From assembly GCA_029858285.1 (NCBI GenBank), contig JAOUFN010000001.1, positions 62,001 to 126,000 on the forward strand: a stretch of DNA of 64,000 bases. Direction: 5' to 3'. This stretch comes from Nitrospirota bacterium (GTDB taxonomy: Bacteria; Nitrospirota; JACRHL01). Both the position numbers and the translations under genes were made by a program. Numbering within the stretch: the stretch's first letter is position 1; every line of letters begins with the position of its first letter. This document shows, one piece after another, positions 24,990-34,230 of this stretch. The notes below the pieces were generated by a model. That model was not told the origin of the DNA. It saw only the letters and a program-made list of their open reading frames with translations, and did no database searches.

Positions 24990-27701
24990 ATGACCACGGG
25001 GGTAACCCAGGGGGAGTTGTTCACCGTCGTCGAGCAGGGGCCCGAGGTGGTGCTTACCGCCAACCGCCGGCTGGCCAGTCACCTGCGACAGCAACACGAT
25101 GCCCGGCAGCTTGCGTCCGGAAAAGCAGCCTGGGAACAGCCCCGGATCATGCCGTTGACGGAATGGGTGCGGCGCGAGTGGGAGGCCTCTTTGCAGCCCC
25201 GGGCGCTGCTTACCGAGCATCAGTCGCTGGCGGTATGGGAGCGTATTGTCGAAGCGGACGAGTCGGTGCGCGGGCTGCTTGATCGGGGGCGTCTGGCGCG
25301 GCGCGCGCTGGAGGCGTGGACCCGCTGCCGGGAGTGGTGCCTCGACCCCGGCGACTGGGGGGCAGTATCCCCCGAGGCCGGGGTGTTTGCACGCTGGGCT
25401 GGGCGCTGGCGTCGGGAGTGTGAACAGAATCTCTGGGTGGACGCGTCGGACGCTCTGGCGACGCTCATTGAGGGGTTTTCCGCCATGGGAAGTGCGGTGC
25501 CGGAGTTCGTGCGTCTGGCCGGATTCGACTCCATCCCGCCGTTGGTGGAACGGCTGGTGGATACGCTGCGCGTGCGGGGGGGGCGGGTCAGGGTGGATGT
25601 GCCACCACGGGCCGCCGAAGGCGCGGTGCGGGTGGCCGTGACGGACGTCGACGCCGAGGTGGAGCTGTGCGCCCGCTGGGTGCGGCGACACCTGGCGGGC
25701 GGGGCGGAGAAAATTGGCATTGTGGCCACGGACCCGAATGCGGTGCGCTTTGCCCTGCTGCGATCCCTGCGGGATCAACTGGCCCCCGGTCAGGTGGGCA
25801 TTTGGGAGGGGCGCGGGCCGGTGTCGGTGTCCCTCGGGATACCGCTGGCCCACACACCGCCGGTAGCCGCGGCGCTGGCACTTTTGGCGGTGGGGCGTGG
25901 GGCGATGGAGGCGGACCGCTGGGGGCGCCTGCTGGGGTCACCGTTCATTGCCGGGGCCGAAACCGAACGGGTGCCCAGGGGCCGGTTGCACGAACGCCTG
26001 CTTTCCCGCGGACCCCGCGCGCTGTGGCCCTCCCGCCTGCTGGACTGGGTGGGGGAGCAGTTTCCAGCGCCGGACGGGGAACCGGAAAGGCTGCCTCTGC
26101 CCCGCCTGAGGGAGGTGCTTTCGGCGTGGTGCGCGACGCTTGCCGCCGCCCCCGCGCGAGCCCGTACCAGCCGCTGGGCGACACTGTTTCAGGAGCGCCT
26201 GGCGGCGCTCGGATGGCCTGGAGAACGCCCCCTGGACAGCGAGTCGTACCAGACGGTTCAAAGTTGGGAGGAGGCGCTGGGCCGTCTGGCGGCGCTGGAC
26301 ACGGTGCTGCCCCCCGTTGCGGCGGAGGAGGCACTGCGCCGCCTGCTGGCGATATGCCGCGAGATGCCGTTTCAGCCCCAGGACGAGGGGGCCGCGCCGG
26401 TGGCTCTGCTGGGCACCCTGGAGGCCGTTGGCATGTCCTTCTCCCATCTTTGGGTGATGGGCATGGCCGATGCCGCGTGGCCGCCGCCACCCGATCCGAA
26501 TCCGTTCATTCCCTACCGCTTGCAGCGAGAGGCGCGCATGCCCCACGCCTCGCCGGAGGTGCAACTCGACCATGCCCGCACCGTGACCGATCGCCTGCTG
26601 GCGGCGGCACCCGCGGTGGTGGTGAGCCATCCGCTGCTGCTGGAAACACGCGAGGCCGGGCCCAGCCCGCTGATTCGACACCTCCCGGAGGTCACCCCGG
26701 ATGTGCTGGACGCCGCCCCCGACCTGCGTCTGGCGCGCCAGATCGCCGAGGCGGGGAGAACCGAATCCGTGATCGACACCAATGCCCCGCCGGTGCCCGC
26801 CAGGGGCTCGATTCGGGGCGGCACGGGGTTGTTTACCGATCAGGCCGCATGCCCGTTCCGGGCCTTGGCCCGCTACCGGCTGGGGGCGTCGCGCGCCGAA
26901 GGGCCTGGTCTCGGGCTGGGCGTCCTTGAGCGCGGCGATGTGGCCCACCGGGTTCTGCACCGGCTTTGGAACGATCTGAAAGACAGCACCACCCTGGAGG
27001 GGCTGTCACCGGAGGAACTGCGTGACCGGGTGACGGCAGCCGTCGACCCGGTGGCGGCGGAAGCGGTGGAGCAACGCGCGCTGGGAGGGCGGTTTCTGGA
27101 CGTGGAGCGGGAGCGCCTTGCCCGGCTGGTGCTGGAGTGGCTTGAGGTGGAGCGGAAGCGCGGGCCGTTCCGCGTGGCCGGGGCCGAGCAACAGGCCTCC
27201 GCCACCATCGGCGGGGTGTCTGTGGACCTGCGGCTGGACCGCATCGATATTCTGCCGGATGGCCGGGAGGTGCTCATCGATTACAAGACCGGCACCACCC
27301 ATGCCGCCCGCAAGGACTGGGACGGTGCCCGCCCGCGCGCCCCGCAGTTGCCGCTGTATGTGTTGACCCGACCGGAGGGGAGTGCCGCCGCCGTGGCCTT
27401 CGCCCGGCTCAAGCGGGGCGACCTGAAATACGAGGGGCAGGCGGCGCGGGACGGCATTTTGCCTCCGGCCCACCGCTCCCGGGATGCGGTGCTTGGTGAC
27501 AACGGCTTCCAGAATCGCGTGGCCGAATGGCGCGTGGCCCTGGAGGGACTCGCCGAAGCCTACCTGCGAGGCGACGCGGCGGTGGATCCGCTGGATGGCA
27601 CCCAGACATGCAAGTACTGCGACCTGACCCCCCTGTGCCGTTACAACGAGCGTGGCGGGAACCCGACAGGCGATGGTGGCGAGGGGGCTGGTGATGAGTG
27701 A
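24990..27701 (+). CDS. AddB-like PD-(D/E)XK nuclease subunit of a recombination complex
   Basis: The start is set at ATG 24990, five bases after the kinase stop (903 residues). The N-terminal two thirds resemble an inactive helicase fold with VLTANRRLASHLRQQH where a Walker A motif would be. The C-terminal part is a RecB-like nuclease: LRLDRIDILPDGREVLIDYK with the catalytic D...DYK. An iron-sulfur cluster site is indicated by QAACPFRAL and CKYCDLTPLC (one Cys, then CxxC and C), as in AddB proteins. With the overlapping helicase it should process double-strand ends for RecA loading. It is shorter than B. subtilis AddB and matches the proteobacterial 'probable DNA repair protein' subfamily. 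Confidence 0.85.
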   Translation: MTTGVTQGELFTVVEQGPEVVLTANRRLASHLRQQHDARQLASGKAAWEQPRIMPLTEWVRREWEASLQPRALLTEHQSLAVWERIVEADESVRGLLDRGRLARRALEAWTRCREWCLDPGDWGAVSPEAGVFARWAGRWRRECEQNLWVDASDALATLIEGFSAMGSAVPEFVRLAGFDSIPPLVERLVDTLRVRGGRVRVDVPPRAAEGAVRVAVTDVDAEVELCARWVRRHLAGGAEKIGIVATDPNAVRFALLRSLRDQLAPGQVGIWEGRGPVSVSLGIPLAHTPPVAAALALLAVGRGAMEADRWGRLLGSPFIAGAETERVPRGRLHERLLSRGPRALWPSRLLDWVGEQFPAPDGEPERLPLPRLREVLSAWCATLAAAPARARTSRWATLFQERLAALGWPGERPLDSESYQTVQSWEEALGRLAALDTVLPPVAAEEALRRLLAICREMPFQPQDEGAAPVALLGTLEAVGMSFSHLWVMGMADAAWPPPPDPNPFIPYRLQREARMPHASPEVQLDHARTVTDRLLAAAPAVVVSHPLLLETREAGPSPLIRHLPEVTPDVLDAAPDLRLARQIAEAGRTESVIDTNAPPVPARGSIRGGTGLFTDQAACPFRALARYRLGASRAEGPGLGLGVLERGDVAHRVLHRLWNDLKDSTTLEGLSPEELRDRVTAAVDPVAAEAVEQRALGGRFLDVERERLARLVLEWLEVERKRGPFRVAGAEQQASATIGGVSVDLRLDRIDILPDGREVLIDYKTGTTHAARKDWDGARPRAPQLPLYVLTRPEGSAAAVAFARLKRGDLKYEGQAARDGILPPAHRSRDAVLGDNGFQNRVAEWRVALEGLAEAYLRGDAAVDPLDGTQTCKYCDLTPLCRYNERGGNPTGDGGEGAGDE

Positions 27702-30700
27702 CCAACTGCCCGATGCTGCCGCCCGCGCCGCCGCACTCGATCCGGCGCGTTCCTTCATCGTCCAGGCCCCCGCCGGGTCGGGCAAGACCGGGCTGCTTAT
27801 CCAGCGGCTGCTCATCCTGCTGGCGGGGGCACGCCAGCCGGAGGAAATTGTGGCCATTACCTTTACCCGCAAGGCGGCGGGGGAAATGGCGGAACGCATC
27901 CTCAGGGCGCTGGACGCCGCAGCGGAAAATTCTGTTCCCGACGATCCCCACGCCCGCGTCACCTGGGAACTCGCCACCAGGGTACTGGCCCGCGACAAGG
28001 AATGCGGCTGGAATCTGCGCGACAACCCGGCGCGGTTGCAGGTACAGACCTTTGACGCCTTTTGTCTGGGGCTGGTGCGGCGTCTGCCGTTCCTGTCGGA
28101 ACTGGGTGGCGGCATCGGCATTGCCGAGGACGCCCGTGGCCTGCATCGGCTGGCGGCGGAACGGCTCATGGGGCTGCTGGACCACGACCAGTACGGCGCG
28201 GCGGTGGCCACCCTGCTGGCCCACGAGGACGGCGATGCCAATCGCGCTGCCGAGGGGGTGGCCGGGATGCTGGCGCGGCGTGACCAGTGGCTGCGCCATC
28301 TGGACCTGGGGGTGGACGACGACGGCCTGATCGCCGCCCTCACCGACGGCATCCGCCGCGTGGTGTTCGATGCCCTCGAAGATGCGGCGGAAAAGCTCTC
28401 ACCGTGGGCCGGGCGACTGGCTCCTCTGGTGCGCCAGTTCGCCGCTGCCAGGGACGTGAACGTGGACGATGCCTTTGCCTGCCGGAGGGACGACCGGCTG
28501 GAGGATTGGCAGCATTTGGTCGACTTGCTACTGACCGGAAAGGGGGAGTTGCGCCGGACGGTGACCGCCCGCGAAGGTTTTCCGGCGGGGAAGGAGGGGC
28601 AGTCGGCCAAGCAGGAGATGGCGGCCATCCTGAGTGAACTGGCGGATTTGCAGGGGGTTTCCGAAATGCTCGGGGAGCTGCGCACCCTGCCGCATCCGGA
28701 GGAGGTGGCCGCACACCGCGATACCCTGTTGCACCTGCGCCATGCCCTGCATCTGGCGGCGGCGCTGCTGCGCGAGGTGTTTTCCGAGCGCCGCCAGGGG
28801 GATTTTGCCGAGGTGGCCGCCGGGGCCCTGCTGGCACTGGGCGATGAAGACCGCCCCACGGACCTGGCCCTGGCGCTGGATACCGCGATCGGCCACATTC
28901 TGGTGGACGAGTTCCAGGATACCTCCCACGGCCAGTTCAACCTGCTGGCGCGGCTCACCGCCGGGTGGACTCCGGGGGACGGCCGCAGCCTGTTTCTGGT
29001 GGGCGATCCGATGCAGTCCATCTACCGCTTCCGCGACGCGGAGGTGGGGCTGTATTTGCGTGCCCGGCGTTTCGGCATTGGCCAGATCCGCCCGGAGCCC
29101 CTGTTCCTGTCGGCCAACTTTCGCTCCCGGCCGGCGGTGGTGGCGTGGGTCAACCGCGCCTTTCCCCACGTGTTGCCGGAGCGGGAGGACATCAGCCGGG
29201 GCGCGGTGCGCTACGAACCGTCCCACGCGGTGCGCGGGAATGCTTCCGGCGCGGCGGTGGAAGTTCACCCCCTGGCCCTGAAGGACGATGCGGAGGAGGC
29301 GCGCATCGTGGCGCGGGTGGCCGCGCAGGCGCTGGCCGAAAGCGCCGATGGCCGGGTGGCGGTACTGGTGCGCGCCCGGGGTCACCTGTCCGCCATCCTG
29401 CCCGCGCTGTCGGCGGCGGGGATTCCGTATCGGGCGGTGGACATCGATCCCCTGTCCAACACCCCGGTGGTGCGCGATCTAATTGCCCTCACCCGCGCCA
29501 TGTCGTTCCCCGCCGACCGGGTGGCGTGGCTGGCGGTGCTGCGCGCCCCGTGGTGCGGACTGACCTTGGCCGACCTGCTGGTGGTGGCCGGGGAACCCGG
29601 TACGGCCATTTGCGATCGGCTGGCTCCCGACGCGCTGCCGACGCTTCTATCCGCCCTGTCGGCGGATGGCAGGGGGCGGCTGGCGCGGGTGGTCGAAACC
29701 TTGACCGAAGGGCTCGACCGGCGCGGGGCGGGGCGGCTGGCGGGGCGGCTGGAAACCGCCTGGGTGCGGCTGGGCGGACCGGGCTGCTATGGAGCGGACG
29801 CCCTGCGTCAGGCAGACCGTTATCTGGAACTGCTGGACGGGCTGGATGACGGTGGCCCGCCCCCTTCGCCGCTGGCGCTGCAACAGGTGGTGGCGGACCT
29901 GTTTGCCGAGTTCCCCGGCGCGGTGCGGGTGGAGGTCATGACCGTGCACAAGGCCAAGGGGCTGGAGTGGGACACGGTGATCCTGCCCGGTCTGGGGCGT
30001 TACACCAAGGGCGACACCGGCTCCCTTCTGGGGTGGATGGAACGTCCGGTGCGCGGCGCCGAGGGGATCAGTGATCTGATTCTGGCCCCGGTGGGGGAGA
30101 GGGGCGGAGAGCGCGATGCGGTGTATCAGTGGATTCACCGCACCCACCGGGAACGGGCGCGTCACGAGGAGGGGAGGCTGCTGTATGTGGCCGCCACCCG
30201 CGCCCAGCGCCGCCTGCACCTGATCGGCCACGCCGCGTGGAAAGAGGATCACTTTGTCGCCGACTCCCGCTCCCTGCTGGCGCGGCTGTGGCCGGTGGTG
30301 GAGAGCGCGTTTGCCGATTTGGACCCGCCGGGGGACGAGGGGGCCACGGTGCGGCCATTGCCGCCGCCGTTGCTGCGACTGCCGGTGGATTTTGCCCTGC
30401 CGCGCCCGGCAAAGCCGGTGGGCCGTCCCGGTCCGGCTCCGGAGGTGGACCCCTATGCCCCGTCTTTCACCTGGGCGGGGGATATGGCTCCGGCGGTGGG
30501 AACGGTGGTACACCGCGCCCTGCAACGCATTGCCGGAGACGGGTTAACCGCCTGGGATGTGCGGCGTATACGCGAAGCCACTCCGCGCTGGGCGGCGGCG
30601 CTGACCTCTCTGGGCATGGCGCCCGAGGTGGTGGCGGCGGGGGCGGAGCGGGTCGTTAGGGTCCTGTCCCACGCCCTTGGGGACGAGCGGGGCAAGTGGG

Positions 30701-30999
30701 TGCTGGCGCCCCACGCGGAGGCGAAGAACGAGTTTGCGGTGGGTGGGGTGCTGGCGAACGGCCAGGTCATCCACCGGGTGATGGACCGCACCTTCGTGGC
30801 CGACGGGACGCGCTGGATCATTGACTACAAAACCGGTGGCCACGCCGGGGGCGGCCTGGAGCAATTTCTGGCCGAGGAACAGCGCCGCTACACCCCTCAG
30901 TTGGAGGAGTACGGCCTGCTCATGCGCGGCCTGGATGATCGGCCGATTCGGCTGGGGCTGTATTTCCCGGCGATCAGCGGGTGGCGGGAGTGGGGGTGA
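27694..30999 (+). CDS. AddA-like UvrD-type helicase-nuclease
   Basis: From ATG 27694 (8 bases inside the upstream gene) the product has 1101 residues. SF1 helicase motifs are complete: Walker A APAGSGKTGLLIQRL (about residue 24), motif II ILVDEFQDTS, motif III LVGDPMQSIYRFRDAE, motif IV ANFRSRPAVVAW, motif V VMTVHKAKGLEWDTVIL and motif VI LLYVAATRAQRRLHL. A C-terminal RecB-type nuclease ends the protein with WIIDYKTGG, a run of glutamates and YTPQLEEYGLLMRGL. Overlap and order match an AddB-AddA pair that resects DNA ends. In-frame starts at 27652 and 27691 also exist; 27694 has GAGGGGG before it. Confidence 0.88.
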   Translation: MSDQLPDAAARAAALDPARSFIVQAPAGSGKTGLLIQRLLILLAGARQPEEIVAITFTRKAAGEMAERILRALDAAAENSVPDDPHARVTWELATRVLARDKECGWNLRDNPARLQVQTFDAFCLGLVRRLPFLSELGGGIGIAEDARGLHRLAAERLMGLLDHDQYGAAVATLLAHEDGDANRAAEGVAGMLARRDQWLRHLDLGVDDDGLIAALTDGIRRVVFDALEDAAEKLSPWAGRLAPLVRQFAAARDVNVDDAFACRRDDRLEDWQHLVDLLLTGKGELRRTVTAREGFPAGKEGQSAKQEMAAILSELADLQGVSEMLGELRTLPHPEEVAAHRDTLLHLRHALHLAAALLREVFSERRQGDFAEVAAGALLALGDEDRPTDLALALDTAIGHILVDEFQDTSHGQFNLLARLTAGWTPGDGRSLFLVGDPMQSIYRFRDAEVGLYLRARRFGIGQIRPEPLFLSANFRSRPAVVAWVNRAFPHVLPEREDISRGAVRYEPSHAVRGNASGAAVEVHPLALKDDAEEARIVARVAAQALAESADGRVAVLVRARGHLSAILPALSAAGIPYRAVDIDPLSNTPVVRDLIALTRAMSFPADRVAWLAVLRAPWCGLTLADLLVVAGEPGTAICDRLAPDALPTLLSALSADGRGRLARVVETLTEGLDRRGAGRLAGRLETAWVRLGGPGCYGADALRQADRYLELLDGLDDGGPPPSPLALQQVVADLFAEFPGAVRVEVMTVHKAKGLEWDTVILPGLGRYTKGDTGSLLGWMERPVRGAEGISDLILAPVGERGGERDAVYQWIHRTHRERARHEEGRLLYVAATRAQRRLHLIGHAAWKEDHFVADSRSLLARLWPVVESAFADLDPPGDEGATVRPLPPPLLRLPVDFALPRPAKPVGRPGPAPEVDPYAPSFTWAGDMAPAVGTVVHRALQRIAGDGLTAWDVRRIREATPRWAAALTSLGMAPEVVAAGAERVVRVLSHALGDERGKWVLAPHAEAKNEFAVGGVLANGQVIHRVMDRTFVADGTRWIIDYKTGGHAGGGLEQFLAEEQRRYTPQLEEYGLLMRGLDDRPIRLGLYFPAISGWREWG

Positions 31000-31034
31000 G
31001 GGTGAGGGTGAGGCTTTGCCTGCTCTTTTAACCC

Positions 31035-31065
31035 TCCAGGCTTGCCACTTTGGAACAAGCCTGGA
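31035..31065. repeat. perfect 10-bp inverted repeat
   Basis: TCCAGGCTTG and CAAGCCTGGA flank an 11-base loop. It lies 35 bases after the addA stop and about 80 bases before the terminator hairpin at 31146. It lacks a T-run, so it is an RNA hairpin protecting the transcript end or a protein site rather than a terminator. Confidence 0.7.
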
Positions 31066-31145
31066 AGATTTAAAGAGGACGGTTTGTACGAGTCTGGTTT
31101 GACCGGAATGTCTCCGGCTTTATTGATTTTTCCGTTCGAATATTG

Positions 31146-31170
31146 TGGCCCGGCACGGGCCATTTTGTTT
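31146..31170 (+). terminator. rho-independent terminator of the addBA transcript
   Basis: TGGCCCG/CGGGCCA form a 7-bp stem with a GCA loop, followed by TTTTGTTT. It ends the plus-strand unit just before the convergent phosphomannomutase gene. Confidence 0.8.
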
Positions 31171-31189
31171 CTTGTCTACGGAGTGGGGC

Positions 31190-32566
31190 TCAATGCCCGC
31201 CCGCCGGTTTTCCCCCCAGTTCGTGGATCAGGCCGGAGACCTCCTTCAGCCGCACGTCCCGATCCGTGGCGGTGCCCGCCTCCAGATTCAGGCGCAACAG
31301 GGGCTCGGTGTTGCTGGCGCGCAGGTTGAACCACCAGTCTCCACACTCAACTGTCAGGCCGTCCAGCTTGTCGGGCTTCGTTCCCGTCGCCGCGTAGCGC
31401 CGCTCGATCTCCGCCAGCACCGGCCCCACCTCCGGCACTCGGTAATTGATCTCGCCGGTGGCAAAATAACGCCGCAGCGGCGCCATTTGTGCGGACAGGG
31501 GCGCGGCGTTGGCTTGCAGGCGGTTGATGACGCGGATCAGCGCCATCAGCCCGGAGTCGGTGTTGGCCAGGTCGGCAAAGTAATAGTGGCCCGAAAGCTC
31601 GCCCCCGAACTTCGCCCCGCGTTCGCGCATCAGTGCCTTCATGAAGGCGTGGCCCACACGGCCCCGGATCGGCTCACCCCCCAGTTCGCGGATGCGCTCC
31701 GGAACGGCTCGGGAACTGCGCAGGTCGTGCAGGATCGGGCAGCCGGGGTGGTTTTTCAGCACCTCTTCCGCCAGCAGGCCGATGAGCAGGTCGCTGGGAA
31801 TGATGGTGCCCTGTTCGTCGGTGAACATGCAGCGGTCGGCGTCGCCGTCAAACGCGGCGCCCACGTCGCAAGCGTGTTTTTTGGTGGCTGCCTGTACGTC
31901 CGCCATGTTCTCGGCCTTGAGCGGGTCGGCCTCGTGGTTCGGAAAGGTGCCGTCCAGGTCCCAGTAAAGCGGCACGGCGGTCAGTTCCGGGTGGCGGTCG
32001 AAGAATTTCCGGATGAAATGCCCACCCATGCCGTTGGCGCAGTCCACGGCGATTTTGAGGGGGCGGGTGATGGGGCTCAGGAAGGCGTCCATGGCATCCA
32101 TGTAGGCGTCCAGCGCCCCTTCCTGGCGGCTCAACTTTCCCAGTGGGCGGGGGGTGGGGGGGCCGTCCCGCTGCCAGGCGTGGACTTGCTTTTCGATCTC
32201 GCCGATGCCGGTGTCAAAACCCACCGGACGCGCTTCGGACAGGCTGACCTTGAAGCCGTTGTAGTGCCCGGCGTTGTGGGAGGCGGTGACGCTGACGCTG
32301 GCGTCGGCGCGATAGTGGACGTTGGCCCAGTAGTTCATGGGCGTGGAGCCCAGCCCCGCGTGCAGCACGTCGCGCCCGGCCTCGCGCAGCCCGAGGATGA
32401 GGGCGTCGGAAAGTTCCGGCGAGTGGGTGCGCATGTCGTGGGTGACCAGCACCATACCACTTTTGAGCCATTCCCCAAGGGCCCGGCCAATGAGGTGGGC
32501 CAACTCGGGGTTGAGTGGGTCGGGGACGGTGCCGCGGATGTCGTACGCCTTGAAGATGCCAGCCAT
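31190..32566 (-). CDS. phosphomannomutase/phosphoglucomutase (AlgC/ManB type)
   Basis: A 458-residue alpha-D-phosphohexomutase. The start region FKAYDIRGTVPDPLNPELAH is typical. The phosphoserine loop is VSVTASHNAGHYNGFK (about residue 94), the metal loop DGDADRCMFTDEQG (about 237), the sugar-specificity loop GGELSGHYYFAD (about 318; GEMSGH in other members) and the phosphate-binding loop RASNTEPLLRLN near the C-terminus. It interconverts hexose 1- and 6-phosphates for GDP-mannose or UDP-glucose supply, so it feeds LPS and exopolysaccharide synthesis; the acylation cluster at 35292-38975 may use such glycans. It follows the ankyrin gene by about 100 bases on the minus strand. Confidence 0.93.
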   Translation of the reverse strand: MAGIFKAYDIRGTVPDPLNPELAHLIGRALGEWLKSGMVLVTHDMRTHSPELSDALILGLREAGRDVLHAGLGSTPMNYWANVHYRADASVSVTASHNAGHYNGFKVSLSEARPVGFDTGIGEIEKQVHAWQRDGPPTPRPLGKLSRQEGALDAYMDAMDAFLSPITRPLKIAVDCANGMGGHFIRKFFDRHPELTAVPLYWDLDGTFPNHEADPLKAENMADVQAATKKHACDVGAAFDGDADRCMFTDEQGTIIPSDLLIGLLAEEVLKNHPGCPILHDLRSSRAVPERIRELGGEPIRGRVGHAFMKALMRERGAKFGGELSGHYYFADLANTDSGLMALIRVINRLQANAAPLSAQMAPLRRYFATGEINYRVPEVGPVLAEIERRYAATGTKPDKLDGLTVECGDWWFNLRASNTEPLLRLNLEAGTATDRDVRLKEVSGLIHELGGKPAGGH

Positions 32567-32665
32567 GGGAAATCTCCCCTACAAAAAACAGAAAAATGGG
32601 CCGTCACGAGGCACGATAGGAGGGGGCCGAGGGTGCTGTCAACCTTGCCCGGATTCGGGCCTTGG

Positions 32666-33439
32666 CTAAGGCGCGGGGGGGACGGTTTGCAGCAGGTTCA
32701 GGACGGCGGGACTGGGCGGGCTTGCGTTGCGGGCGGCGGAAAGGGGGGTGTTGCCCGAGGTGTCGGGGATGACGGGATCGGCCCCGGCGGCCAGCAGCAG
32801 GCGGACCAGTTCCGCGCTGCCCGCCACCGAGGCGTAGTACAGCGGCGTGCGCCCCATCACGTCCCGGGCGTTGGGGTCCGCTCCCGCCTTCAGCAGGGCC
32901 TTGAGCAGTTTCCCGCGATCGGGGGTGTCCCATCCCTCCGTGCGTGGTTCCGGCAGGAATGCGGCGCCAGCGGCGTGGTGCAGGGCCGTGAGGCCGTTCT
33001 GATCGACGCTGCCCGCGCGGGCCCCGCGTCCGAGCAGGTAGTTCACCATGTTGGCGTGGCCCGCCTGGGCGGCGGCCATCAGCGGGGTACGGGTGGTAAG
33101 GGGTTTCTTTCTGGTCGGGCGTCCTTCGAGGGGCGCCGCAGACTGGAGGAGAATCTCCGCCACCTTCAGGTCGCCCAATTCCGCCGCCTGCACCAGCCCC
33201 TCCCCCAGCACCGAGGGGGAGAACATCTCGCCACGGCCAAACAGCACCCGCTCGCGAATGGCGTTGACGTCGTGCTGGCTCACCGCCGCCGTCAGCCATC
33301 GGCGCTGTGCGGCCAGTTCCTTCGCCGGCGGGTCGAACAGGCTGTCGGGGGTGGCGCAGCCGGAAAGCCCGAGCAGTCCCCACAGCAGTCCGGCCGCAAG
33401 TGGTAAAACAACGACGCGGGGGAGGGAAAAAAGGCTCAT
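32666..33439 (-). CDS. ankyrin-repeat lipoprotein
   Basis: A 257-residue protein with a lipoprotein signal (lipobox LSGC, Cys at about residue 27) followed by ankyrin repeats. Repeat consensus pieces are seen in TPLMAAAQAGHANMVNYLLGRGA, LTALHHAAG, ADPNARDVMGRTPLYYASVAG and DPVIPDTSGNTPLSAARN (long motifs abbreviated at their ends), giving four or so repeats. It should be a scaffold anchored to the envelope; partners are unknown. The start overlaps the stop of the rRNA methyltransferase gene by 4 bases, so it is co-transcribed with RNA-modification genes of no obvious functional link. Confidence 0.85.
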   Translation of the reverse strand: MSLFSLPRVVVLPLAAGLLWGLLGLSGCATPDSLFDPPAKELAAQRRWLTAAVSQHDVNAIRERVLFGRGEMFSPSVLGEGLVQAAELGDLKVAEILLQSAAPLEGRPTRKKPLTTRTPLMAAAQAGHANMVNYLLGRGARAGSVDQNGLTALHHAAGAAFLPEPRTEGWDTPDRGKLLKALLKAGADPNARDVMGRTPLYYASVAGSAELVRLLLAAGADPVIPDTSGNTPLSAARNASPPSPAVLNLLQTVPPAP

Positions 33440-34230
33440 AAGGCGGCTCGCTGGCGCAGGGCTTCGTACAGCAGCACCGCGCAGGTAACGGAGACATTCA
33501 GGGAATCCGCCGCTCCGCGCATGGGCAGCTTGAGGTGAAACGACGCGGCGGCGCGAAGTTCCGGGGACAGCCCCGCGTGCTCCGCCCCCACCGCAATGGC
33601 ACAGGGACCAGCCAACGGCGCCGCCGTGTACAGGTGTTCCGCGTCCGGCGTGGCGGCAACAAGGGGGATGTTGAGGGCATACAGCCAGTCGGCGACGCGC
33701 TGTGGTTCCGCCACCGCCAGGGGCACCGAAAACAGGGTGCCACGGCTGGAGCGCACCACATTGGGTCCGAACGGGTCGCAGCCGGGGCCGCTCACGATCA
33801 CGCCGTGGACGCCCACGGCGTCGGCGGTGCGCAGGATCGCCCCCAGGTTGCCGGGCTTTTCTACCCCTTCCACCACCACGAGCAGGGCCGGTTTGGGGGG
33901 GAGGATGTGGTCCAGGCCGGTTTCCGGGCGTTGCGCCACCGCCACCAGGTGGTCCGGTGCATCGCCGTAGGCCACCTTGCGGAACGCCTCGGGGGCGACC
34001 TCTTCCACCACCACACCGCGTGCGGCGAGGCGGTGGGCGAACTCTGCTTCTTCATGGCTGGCGCGGTCGGCGGCCAGAAAAATTTCGATCAGGGTGATGC
34101 CGCGTTCATCGGCCAGGCGTGCGGCGCGCAGGCCATCGATCAGGATCTGGCCGCTCCTTTCCCGCTCCCGGGTGCTTTCCCGCAGGCGTGCGGCGGCCTT
34201 CAGGCGCGGGTTCTGCGTGCTGGTGATCAC
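33436..34230 (-). CDS. TrmH/SpoU-family RNA 2'-O-methyltransferase
   Basis: From GTG 34230, which overlaps the upstream stop (GTGA), the product has 264 residues. An N-terminal substrate-binding domain (about 1-95) begins STQNPRLKAAARLRE. The SPOUT knot follows, with motif 1 VVVEGVEKPGNLGAILRTAD, motif 2 IAVGAEHAGLSPEL and motif 3 LPMRGAADSLNVSVTCAVLLYE. This is the TrmH/RlmB class, which methylates a ribose of rRNA or tRNA. Target not identifiable from sequence. The gene sits between a second RNA methyltransferase-type gene and the ankyrin lipoprotein, in one overlapping minus-strand set. Confidence 0.9.
   Translation of the reverse strand: MITSTQNPRLKAAARLRESTRERERSGQILIDGLRAARLADERGITLIEIFLAADRASHEEAEFAHRLAARGVVVEEVAPEAFRKVAYGDAPDHLVAVAQRPETGLDHILPPKPALLVVVEGVEKPGNLGAILRTADAVGVHGVIVSGPGCDPFGPNVVRSSRGTLFSVPLAVAEPQRVADWLYALNIPLVAATPDAEHLYTAAPLAGPCAIAVGAEHAGLSPELRAAASFHLKLPMRGAADSLNVSVTCAVLLYEALRQRAAL

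Noticed and set aside
22814-25063. 749-codon open frame on the minus strand
   Set aside because: Antisense to the sensor kinase; composition is biased to His/Gln/Pro and no motif is present.
31145-33406. 753-codon open frame on the plus strand
   Set aside because: It is antisense to the phosphomannomutase and ankyrin genes, both of which have complete family motifs.
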